Assembly: GCA_030642525.1 (NCBI GenBank)
Contig: DAOWNO010000113.1
Location: 1-6,822, forward strand
Reading direction: 5' to 3'
DNA length: 6,822 nucleotides
From: Candidatus Aegiribacteria sp.
Lineage (GTDB): Bacteria > Fermentibacterota > Fermentibacteria > Fermentibacterales > JCC-6
In this document: piece after piece, positions 1 to 5,442 of the stretch
Layout: each line of letters begins with the position of its first letter
Position numbering within the stretch: position 1 is the stretch's first letter
Made by a program: the position numbers and the translations under genes
Notes under the pieces: generated by a model
Databases searched by the model: none
What the model was told of the DNA's origin: nothing
What the model saw: only the letters and a program-made list of their open reading frames with translations

Positions 1-1
1 G

Positions 2-100
2 GGAACACAGTACAGGGAAGCCGCGGTTCATAACGAAGTCTGGGATGCAGTGGATAATTCCGATATGGAAGTTACCAGCGGCATTTATATCTGCGCGTAA
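2..100 (+). CDS. C-terminal end of a secreted protein with a FlgD/T9SS-type sorting domain (partial, probably prematurely stopped)
   Basis: Only the last 32 codons are in the window; the gene enters from the left edge. The frame reads ...VWDAVDNSDMEVTSGIYICA and stops at TAA (98-100). The VWDA..DN....SGIY pattern is the penultimate part of the immunoglobulin-like C-terminal domain found in FlgD_ig and type IX sorting domains (VWDG.D..G..V.SGVYF.RL), so the protein was probably exported and anchored or released through its tail. Such domains normally continue about 15-20 residues after the GIY motif, but here the stop falls only 6 residues after the G. The same frame stays open past the stop and supplies the missing strand (101-148). 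The catalytic or binding part of the protein lies outside the window, so its function is unknown. A true nonsense mutation, a sequencing error or a naturally shorter tail are all possible. Confidence 0.6.
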   Translation, partial: GTQYREAAVHNEVWDAVDNSDMEVTSGIYICA

Positions 101-148
101 AGGACGAGCGGTGTTTTCACAGTCAGAAAAACGTGCCTGAGCAGATAA
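101..148 (+). other. Open in-frame extension after the TAA stop, matching the missing end of the sorting domain
   Basis: After the TAA at 98-100 the same frame reads RTSGVFTVRKTCLSR and then stops at a second TAA (146-148). Laid without gaps against the end of the metallopeptidase encoded at 683-2455 (PGLFYARAGAGSTRSVVKLLYLP), both run exactly 21 positions from the conserved Gly to the end, counting the stop as one position. The V-x-K of the final strand lines up. This is what the end of an uninterrupted sorting domain would look like, so the first TAA is probably a substitution in a sense codon. TTA (Leu) to TAA is one single-base route. Confidence 0.5.
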
Positions 149-187
149 CCGGAGCAATACCGCGAACTTCGGATAGATTCAATATCC

Positions 188-583
188 TCAACTTGATGTA
201 TTCAAAGAAACAGGGGATGGGAAATACCACCCCCTGCATCCCGTTTCATCAGATACTCTTATGAAGAAGGTTCCTGTCGGAACGGACGAGTCTTCTCATG
301 AATGGCTGTTTTCCACTACAGCTGAATGAACTTTCCTGCCCAGGAGATCAAAGATATCGAGAGTAACGGGACCCCCGAATCCTGAAAGATTCACATTCAG
401 AACACTGTAAAATGGATTTCGACCTGTGGTTATATTCCTGGTATCTGATTCCGGATAATCGGGATCATCTATGACAATTGTCAGATCAATTCTGTAAGCT
501 CAATCGGTATTTATACAGCTCACCCACCAGTACAAAACCAGTTTTGTTGCACTTACGAGTTGAATCCAGGAGACATAATACCT
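188..583 (-). pseudogene. Remnant of a secreted protein's C-terminal sorting domain with in-frame TGA codons
   Basis: No complete gene is present, but one minus-strand frame is clearly protein-like. From about 499 downward it reads AYRIDLTIVIDDPDYPES, then a linker, then RNPFYSVLNVNLSGFGG, PVTLDIFDLLGRKVHS and VPTGTFFIRVSDETG. The order NPF, IFD..GR.VH and G-(T)-FF.R is that of the FlgD/T9SS-like sorting domain also seen intact in the metallopeptidase upstream (NPF, IFD..GR.VH, VWNG, PGLFYAR). In-frame TGA codons sit at 500-502 and 296-298. The second replaces the position where both other tails in this window have Trp (VWNG, VWDA). The frame closes at TGA 188-190, and tandem TGAs lie just upstream (584-589). 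There is no start codon or ribosome site that would make this an independent gene, and the N-terminal body is missing. It is probably a decayed gene tail. Recoding of TGA is unlikely because the neighbouring metallopeptidase ends with TGA. Confidence 0.55.
203..237 (-). terminator. Rho-independent terminator, minus strand
   Basis: Read on the minus strand: CAGGGGGTGG, loop TATTTC, CCATCCCCTG, then TTTCTTTG. The 10 bp stem (211-220 with 227-236) closes fully in minus-strand RNA through one G-U pair and can be extended by another G-U pair. In plus-strand RNA the same position is an A-C mismatch and no U-tract follows, so the orientation is minus. It lies at the 3' end of the sorting-domain remnant and presumably served that gene before it decayed. 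It also overlaps the last codons of the remnant's open frame. Confidence 0.55.
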
Positions 584-625
584 TCATCAGTTTCGAAGAA
601 ACTCTACAGAGCTGCAGCAATGATT

Positions 626-655
626 ATTCCGGGGACAGCATATAGTCCCCGGAAT
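626..655 (-). terminator. Perfect 11 bp hairpin downstream of the metallopeptidase gene
   Basis: ATTCCGGGGAC (626-636) pairs perfectly with GTCCCCGGAAT (645-655) around the 8-base loop AGCATATA. It starts 27 bases after the TGA stop of the metallopeptidase, where a transcript end is expected. On neither side is there a convincing T-run, so it is not a canonical intrinsic terminator. It could act as a 3' stabilising hairpin or a terminator that needs factors. The symmetry makes orientation uncertain; minus is assigned from its position after the gene. Confidence 0.45.
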
Positions 656-682
656 TTGGGAATTTGCGGAATCAGACCTTAA

Positions 683-2455
683 TCAGGGCAGGTAAAGAAG
701 TTTTACCACACTTCGGGTTGAGCCTGCTCCTGCTCTTGCATAGAAAAGCCCGGGAGTTGCCGGACTGCCATCTGCAAGGTGACCGTTCCAGACCAGCGTT
801 GCTTCATTCTCACTCGTTAACGCAGCACTGAGTCTGTGTACCATGCGGCCATGCATGTCAAAGATTTCGATTTCCGGATTATCAATCATCGATATCCCGG
901 CAAAATTCAATTGCAAAACAACAGAAGTACTGAACGGATTCGGTATAGCCTGAAGTTGAAGAACCGGAGGTATGATGACGACATCGTCCTCAATTCCCTG
1001 ATTGGCGTATCCGCCGAAGTAGTAACCGGTTCCGCCTGTACTTGATGTGGATGCAACCACAAGGATAACCACATCGTTCGGATCGGTAAGTCCCATAACG
1101 TTAAGCTCTCCGGTCTGCGAACTCTCTTCCAGCGTCATGCGAAGAACCTCGGTGATGCCGTTTTCGTATTGCGCGAGAGCCCACACTGCGTAAATGTTGC
1201 TGTCAGCTCCATCGAATGTCAGCAGAAGGGTTTCGAAGCCATCGAAGCTCTGGAAACGGTAATAGTCCGCTGCCCAGTGGTTCACGGTTTTGTAAATATC
1301 GGATACAGGATAAATGGAATAGGTTCCGGATACATTAAAAGCGGGCAGGTCAGCACCCTCGTATCCGAATTGACCATCCTCAATGGTAGTATCATCAAGG
1401 AAGTTGGCTACAGTCCAATCGGCGAAGATATCGGCGAAGTCATTCGAATAACCGAAATCATCCAGTACAGCTTCGTATCCTGCAATTGAGTTCAATGGTT
1501 CGTGAACCAGCGCGTATGTGGATTCATGACCGCCATACTGTTCGTAGAAGTACAGCGCCCAGAGATAGGTTTGAATGTAATCGGCCCAGGTTGCGTCCCA
1601 TTCGATCAGATTGTTATCCGGGTTGCTGTTGAAGCTCGAGATGTAGTCCGGATTTCCGTAGAGCCACATGGCCAGTTCGGATAAGCTCTCGTTTACCCAG
1701 GTAGCCTCGTTATCATCGTACTTCCAGTGAATCATATGCTGAAATTCATGGGCTGCTACTGCGAGCATGTAATCACTGCCGGGGCCGCCGCCCGAACTCC
1801 CGGTGCTGAGATAGAGTACTTCGCACTCGTTGCTGTGATACGGGGGGTTTTCTCCCTCCGGATATTCATCGAACCAGAAGAAGAATCCGTCAGCTGAAAT
1901 CACAAAATCGAACCACATCAGATAGATCCTTGGATCTTCGTCCATTTCATCCGGCGGTGTTCCGAAAGCGATGCTGTCTATCTCATAGACTCCCTGATTC
2001 GGATACGGACCGGGACTGGTGTTCTCCCAGCGCTCCATGATTATATCAACGTCGGCCTGGTTAATGGAGACGTTCCACTCGGAGTCCCGAACCACCACAT
2101 AACCCCTGTCACTCTTCCCGTGAACAGTGCATGATTCATATACAAAATGGGGCGGCATGGGATCGTGAACCCACAGCCACCAATACCATGAATCCCCTAC
2201 TTCAGGATTGTCCGGAGGAGATGAAAGGATACCGGGAACTTCCAGGTATACATCGGGACCCATCTCATCCGGTGATGGCATCTGTATGTCATGAACGAAT
2301 GGCTGCGTGTAATCGAGATTCTGTGCGGCAGCCTCATCCTTTATGATCGGGATCAATCCAAACCCGCTCAGGAGCAGGGCTGCGAATGCGGTCACGACAA
2401 CGCGTCCTCCTGTTGCCGGTGAACTTCTGAAAGATTGACACTTTCGTAATAACAT
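683..2455 (-). CDS. Secreted zinc metallopeptidase (HExxH, M30/M6-like) with C-terminal sorting domain
   Basis: This 590-residue exported protease probably hydrolyses extracellular proteins. The start is set at the ATG at 2455 because GGAGG lies 6 bases upstream (2462-2466) and a signal peptide follows at once: Arg-rich n-region, hydrophobic stretch 19-38, likely cut after AAA at 42-44. The frame is open 28 codons further up, but that stretch (MMIVYLLYT...) has no ribosome site. The zinc site is HEFQHMIH at 236-243 with WVNES at 253-257. The two His of HEFQH plus Glu256 are the likely ligands and Glu237 the catalytic base, the gluzincin arrangement (compare WLNEG in M1 peptidases). Residues about 390-490 look like a beta-sandwich. 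Residues 505-590 form a FlgD/T9SS-like sorting domain (NPF 506-508, IFD..GR 531-537, VWNG around 556, PGLFYAR from 568). The family is best described as M30 (hyicolysin)-like or M6-like; the exact assignment is not certain. The gene stops with TGA. Confidence 0.85.
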   Translation of the reverse strand: MLLRKCQSFRSSPATGGRVVVTAFAALLLSGFGLIPIIKDEAAAQNLDYTQPFVHDIQMPSPDEMGPDVYLEVPGILSSPPDNPEVGDSWYWWLWVHDPMPPHFVYESCTVHGKSDRGYVVVRDSEWNVSINQADVDIIMERWENTSPGPYPNQGVYEIDSIAFGTPPDEMDEDPRIYLMWFDFVISADGFFFWFDEYPEGENPPYHSNECEVLYLSTGSSGGGPGSDYMLAVAAHEFQHMIHWKYDDNEATWVNESLSELAMWLYGNPDYISSFNSNPDNNLIEWDATWADYIQTYLWALYFYEQYGGHESTYALVHEPLNSIAGYEAVLDDFGYSNDFADIFADWTVANFLDDTTIEDGQFGYEGADLPAFNVSGTYSIYPVSDIYKTVNHWAADYYRFQSFDGFETLLLTFDGADSNIYAVWALAQYENGITEVLRMTLEESSQTGELNVMGLTDPNDVVILVVASTSSTGGTGYYFGGYANQGIEDDVVIIPPVLQLQAIPNPFSTSVVLQLNFAGISMIDNPEIEIFDMHGRMVHRLSAALTSENEATLVWNGHLADGSPATPGLFYARAGAGSTRSVVKLLYLP

Positions 2456-2461
2456 ACTACG

Positions 2462-2466
2462 CCTCC
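2462..2466 (-). promoter_or_regulatory. Ribosome binding site deciding the metallopeptidase start
   Basis: GGAGG on the minus strand lies 6 bases before the ATG at 2455. This strong Shine-Dalgarno match is the reason for choosing this ATG over the upstream one at 2539, which has no such site. It also places the hydrophobic signal segment close to the N-terminus. Confidence 0.8.
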
Positions 2467-2568
2467 GATGGGTTGATTTTGACTCTTTCAATATCCTGAC
2501 CCTATAACTTGCAGTATACAAAAGATATACGATCATCATATCGCTGCTTTGTAAAGATCAGCACTTCG

Positions 2569-2598
2569 ATTATACAGAGGACAGGGGTGAAATGACAG
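2569..2598 (-). promoter_or_regulatory. Candidate sigma-70-type promoter for the metallopeptidase gene
   Basis: On the minus strand, CTGTCA (2593-2598; 4 of 6 to TTGACA) is followed after 18 bases by a perfect TATAAT (2569-2574). Transcription would start near 2562, giving a leader of roughly 105 bases before the ATG. The -10 is exact, but the -35 is weak and the spacing is one base over optimum. Such hits arise by chance in AT-rich intergenic DNA, and the host's promoter consensus is unknown. Confidence 0.35.
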
Positions 2599-2602
2599 AG
2601 GG

Positions 2603-2612
2603 AAAGCGCTTT
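2603..2612. promoter_or_regulatory. 10 bp perfect palindrome, possible operator
   Basis: AAAGCGCTTT reads the same on both strands and sits 5 bases upstream of the candidate -35 box of the metallopeptidase promoter, in the middle of the divergent region. A dimeric regulator could bind there and affect both genes. The flanks are not symmetric, and no second copy was noticed in the region, so it may be chance. Confidence 0.2.
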
Positions 2613-2677
2613 GTACGGTTTCAGGGCGGCTGATGGTTTGGTATATTTTAAGACATATAGAAATGTTCCGTTATGAT

Positions 2678-2819
2678 ATGAAAAAGGAGTGAATCGGATC
2701 AGGAGACGGCATCATCTTTGAGGTGGAGCTTTCCGGTGCTGGCCTTCAGCAGTATACATTCGGAAGAATCAAGACACTGTTCTGATTCCGAACCCGGCGG
2801 ACTTATTATCCGGGCATGA
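2678..2819 (+). pseudogene. Short frameshifted coding scrap of unknown origin upstream of htrA
   Basis: After ATG AAA AAG GAG TGA (2678-2692) the same frame reads IGSGDGIIFEVELSGAGL followed by QQYTFGRIKTLF, and stops at TGA 2783-2785. Moving to the frame that overlaps this stop continues the sense with SDSEPGGLIIRA and a TGA at 2817-2819. The alternating hydrophobic pattern after GDGIIF resembles a beta-sandwich strand pair such as those in cohesin-like or other secreted Ig-like domains, but the piece is too short for assignment. A gene fragment with one stop and one frameshift is the simplest reading. It could also be non-coding sequence that looks protein-like by chance. Confidence 0.3.
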
Positions 2820-2857
2820 GTACAGGAATGAAACTCAGAGTATCAGGTCTTAACAGT

Positions 2858-2862
2858 GAGGA
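2858..2862 (+). promoter_or_regulatory. Ribosome binding site of htrA
   Basis: GAGGA lies 5 bases before the ATG at 2868. It fixes the start at the Met that precedes the basic-then-hydrophobic signal segment. Confidence 0.75.
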
Positions 2863-2867
2863 ATTAA

Positions 2868-4292
2868 ATGAAGTCAACGCCCCGCAGCCGGATAAACCTT
2901 GTTCTTGTGCCTTCAGTATTATTAATGATTGTATTCTCAGTCAAAGGTCTGGAGGATACCTCCGCAGGAACAGTTCCAGCATCATTTGACGTACATATAT
3001 TGAGTAACATGTTCGTGGAAATATCTGAGACTGTGGGTTCAAGCGTTGTAACAATCAATACTCGTACAACAGTTACGACCATAATGCCGTTATTCCCTGA
3101 TTATTCTAATCCATATATCATGAATCCATCTGACGATTTCCCTTCTCCACGTGAGCAGGAGTACACCACTACATCTGTCGGAAGCGGCGTGATTGTTTCA
3201 GAGAACGGGCTGATCCTTACGAATCACCACGTCGCGGGAGATGCGGATGTGGTGGAAGTTATACTGCAGAACGGTGAGACGTATTTCGGAGAACTCATTG
3301 GAACCGATCCCGCGACCGATCTGGCAGTAATACATATCGAAGCTTCCGGGCTTCCGGTGATTACAATTGGTGACAGTGATGATCTCAGAGTCGGTCAGTG
3401 GGTGCTTGCCGTTGGATCCCCTTTTGCTCTGGGACAAACAGTAACCCAGGGAATAGTAAGCTATATAGGCAGATCTGATATAGGGCTTGTGGATTATGAG
3501 AGATACATACAGACTGACGCTGCCATTAATCCGGGAAACAGCGGCGGAGCACTGGTTGACCTTGATGGAAATCTTATTGGAATCAATACGGCAATTACAA
3601 TAAACAGCAGTGGCTATCAGGGGATCGGATTTGCCATTCCTGTGAACCTTGCAATGAATGTCATGGAAGATCTTCTTGAATACGGATACGTACGCAGGGG
3701 ATGGCTCGGAGTTTCTATTCAGGAACTTACTCCTGGCCTGGCGGAGCATTTCGGTCTTGCTGAGGGTACTTATGGAATACTTATATCTCAGGTTCTCGGT
3801 GATACTCCAGCCAGGGAGTATGGTTTTCAGCGTGGAGATATTATCCTCACAGTTAATGAACAGCCATTAAGAAGTGTTGCGGAATTCAGAAACGTGATAG
3901 CAGACATTGAACCGGGTACACCGGTTGAAATAGGGGTATTGCGCAATGGAAGAGACAGGACTATCGAAGTGGTTCTCGGAGAACGTGAACCGGATGAGCC
4001 GGCTGATATCTACTACTCTTCAGCTTCAGAGGAATACGGATGGGTACTTGAAGAATTAAACAGAGAAACAGCCAGATCTCTTGGTGATGAAACCCTACTT
4101 GGCGTACTGGTGCTTGAGATTCATCTGTCAGGAAGGGTAGCACGAGCAGGAATTCAAGCTGGAGATGTAATCCTTGAGATTGATGGTATTGAAGTTAGAA
4201 CCATTTCAGAAGTAGACAGGCTCATCGATTCTTCCAAAGATACTCTTTTCCTGATATGGAGACAGGGATATTCGATTTACTTCATGCTGTAG
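2868..4292 (+). CDS. htrA: HtrA/DegP-family periplasmic serine protease with two PDZ domains
   Basis: This 474-residue protein degrades, and may chaperone, misfolded envelope proteins. Residues 1-27 are a basic n-region plus a hydrophobic segment (LVLVPSVLLMIVFSV), a signal peptide or membrane anchor. The S1C protease domain spans about 45-272. The triad is His121 in TNHHV, Asp151 in ATDLAVI and Ser225 in GNSGG, all intact, with the oxyanion-loop context QTDAAINPGNSGG. A second His directly precedes the catalytic one, where DegP has Asn (TNNHV). PDZ1 runs about 278-370 (GWLGVSI start, GFQRGDIILTVN core). PDZ2 runs about 390-474 (GIQAGDVILEIDG core), and the protein ends directly after it, as DegP/DegQ do. 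A 30-residue Pro/Asp-rich insertion at about 74-100 precedes the protease core. The gene is monocistronic as far as visible, diverges from the metallopeptidase and overlaps the M20 gene tail to tail. Which DegP/DegQ/DegS role it plays cannot be told from sequence; two PDZ domains favour DegP/DegQ over DegS. Confidence 0.93.
   Translation: MKSTPRSRINLVLVPSVLLMIVFSVKGLEDTSAGTVPASFDVHILSNMFVEISETVGSSVVTINTRTTVTTIMPLFPDYSNPYIMNPSDDFPSPREQEYTTTSVGSGVIVSENGLILTNHHVAGDADVVEVILQNGETYFGELIGTDPATDLAVIHIEASGLPVITIGDSDDLRVGQWVLAVGSPFALGQTVTQGIVSYIGRSDIGLVDYERYIQTDAAINPGNSGGALVDLDGNLIGINTAITINSSGYQGIGFAIPVNLAMNVMEDLLEYGYVRRGWLGVSIQELTPGLAEHFGLAEGTYGILISQVLGDTPAREYGFQRGDIILTVNEQPLRSVAEFRNVIADIEPGTPVEIGVLRNGRDRTIEVVLGEREPDEPADIYYSSASEEYGWVLEELNRETARSLGDETLLGVLVLEIHLSGRVARAGIQAGDVILEIDGIEVRTISEVDRLIDSSKDTLFLIWRQGYSIYFML
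4277..4292. other. 16 bp tail-to-tail overlap of htrA and the M20 gene
   Basis: The htrA stop TAG (4290-4292) lies beyond the M20 gene's stop TAA (minus strand, 4277-4279), so the last codons of the two convergent genes are read from the same bases. No hairpin terminator is visible between or near the ends. Transcripts from each side would therefore run into the other gene unless stopped by a factor. Confidence 0.85.
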
Positions 4293-5407
4293 TGAATGAT
4301 TCGTTTGAAAATATTAACTCCCGTTGTAATAAGCTCATCAGGAAAATCGTATTCCGGACTATGCAGTGAGGGTGTATGAATTCCAGCTCCAATTCCGAAG
4401 AGAGCGCCGGGATAACTCATTGTGAAGTGACCGAAATCCTCAGACCAGGGGAAAGGATTGTCAGGTTGCACTGTTTCAAGCCCGAGATATTCCGCGGCTG
4501 TTCTGATCGACTCAACTGCTCTTACTGAATTGTTCGTCACCGGAAATTCTTCAGCCCAGCTTATTTCAGCATCAAGATTGTAGAAATTCGCAATTTCTCT
4601 TGCGTTGTCTTCCGACCACCGTGATAGAATTTTCATTGTTTTCATATTATCAGCTCTCAAAGTAACCATCAGAAGTCCCTTTCCCGGAGAAGTCCCGAAT
4701 GCGGGTTCTCCGATTCTGACATGAGTTATGGTCACTTTTACGGAACGGTTCACGGAATCATCAGATGCCGGAAAATCATTGAAAGTCTGGATCATCCGGG
4801 CTATTGCAATCGCGGGGCTTCGGCCCAGATGCGGCTCAGCAGCATGCGAGGAGGATCCTGAAAGCTTTATTATCATGCCTTGAGATGCTGAAGCGAAAAT
4901 ACCTGTGCGAAGTATGATGCTTCTGATCGGAAATCCCGGCAGATTGTGCAGAGCGAAGACAGAATCAGGTATTATTTTCTGAAACCTGGGGTCTTTCAGA
5001 ACCCGAATTGCTCCCTCACCGGTTTCTTCAGCCGGTTGAAAGAGGAGAACAACGGAGCCCGAGGATGGGCGGTTTTCTGATAGCCACTTCGCGATGCCCG
5101 CCATTATTGCCATATGTCCGTCATGTCCGCACTTGTGGGAAACCCCGTCCATAGTAGAGGTGTAAGGCAGATTCGTTTTTTCACTGACCGGCACCGCATC
5201 CATGTCACACCTTAGAAGAATCCTGGAGCCTGTGATTGGACCATTGTAAACAGCGGCTATTCCCGTACCGCCGAGTTCCGTTATCAGGTTGTCCGGATTG
5301 CAGCCCTGCAGAAATGTTCTCAGGTATTCAGCTGTAAGCGATTCCTTCCCTGCCAGCTCAGGAATACTGTGAAGATGCTGTCTGATTTTCGTCAGATTTT
5401 CATTCAT
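4277..5407 (-). CDS. M20-family metal-dependent amidohydrolase (M20D, aminoacylase/carboxypeptidase-like)
   Basis: This 376-residue cytoplasmic enzyme should hydrolyse an N-acyl amino acid, hippurate-like amide or small peptide using two metal ions. M20D signatures appear in order: HLHSIPELAGKE near 11-22, CDMDAVP 67-73, KCGHDGH 92-98 (Cys93 and His95 metal ligands), PAEETGEGA from 125 (Glu127 catalytic base, Glu128 ligand), HNLP with His154, the dimerisation-domain motif SHAAEPHLGRSP 187-198, SEDFG 322-326 and LHSPEYDF with His349. All expected metal ligands are present and the length is typical. The dimerisation strand reads AFGTSPGKGLLMVTLRA rather than the commoner N.IP....GT.R, which marks a subfamily whose substrate I cannot name. 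There is no signal peptide. The ATG at 5407 is the only suitable start. An AAGGA lies 15 bases upstream, which is too far for an ideal ribosome site. The gene follows glnS by 35 bp on the same strand, suggesting co-transcription. Confidence 0.9.
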   Translation of the reverse strand: MNENLTKIRQHLHSIPELAGKESLTAEYLRTFLQGCNPDNLITELGGTGIAAVYNGPITGSRILLRCDMDAVPVSEKTNLPYTSTMDGVSHKCGHDGHMAIMAGIAKWLSENRPSSGSVVLLFQPAEETGEGAIRVLKDPRFQKIIPDSVFALHNLPGFPIRSIILRTGIFASASQGMIIKLSGSSSHAAEPHLGRSPAIAIARMIQTFNDFPASDDSVNRSVKVTITHVRIGEPAFGTSPGKGLLMVTLRADNMKTMKILSRWSEDNAREIANFYNLDAEISWAEEFPVTNNSVRAVESIRTAAEYLGLETVQPDNPFPWSEDFGHFTMSYPGALFGIGAGIHTPSLHSPEYDFPDELITTGVNIFKRIIHYSMK

Positions 5408-5442
5408 TTTCGATTCACTTTTTCCTTCAGACCGGGTTTAGC

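Larger units (their letters stand above)
2456..2867. other. Divergent intergenic region between metallopeptidase and htrA
   Basis: This 412 bp region separates two genes transcribed away from each other, so it should hold promoters in both directions. It contains a TATAAT box facing the metallopeptidase (2569-2574), a palindrome AAAGCGCTTT (2603-2612), an AT-rich stretch around 2641-2685 that could include the htrA promoter, and a protein-like but broken scrap on the plus strand (2678-2819). For htrA the best hexamers I see are AAGACA (2650-2655) and TATGAT (2672-2677) spaced by 16, which is too weak to call. No RNA gene or intact ORF is visible. Confidence 0.6.

Noticed and set aside
188..583. 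Alternative genetic code with TGA read as Trp
   Set aside because: The metallopeptidase ends at TGA exactly where its sorting domain should end, and the intact genes here encode Trp as TGG. Pseudogene decay explains the remnant more simply.
1169..1489. 106-codon plus-strand open frame opposite the metallopeptidase
   Set aside because: It is antisense to a well-supported gene and the translation has no recognisable features.
2456..2539. Upstream Met start for the metallopeptidase (28 extra residues)
   Set aside because: No Shine-Dalgarno lies before it, whereas GGAGG sits 6 bases before the ATG at 2455. The longer form would also place the signal peptide about 45 residues in.
2793..2814. Small inverted repeat CCCGG...CCGGG before htrA
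   Set aside because: It has only five base pairs with a 12-base loop and no U-tract, so it is too weak to call a terminator or attenuator.
3198..3749. 183-codon open frame on the minus strand
   Set aside because: It lies wholly opposite the protease domain of htrA, whose catalytic motifs are unmistakable. The antisense translation shows no domain pattern, signal segment or ribosome site.
5417..5419. GTG upstream of the M20 gene at a better distance from AAGGA
   Set aside because: The nearby GTG is not in frame with the M20 reading frame, so it cannot be an alternative start.
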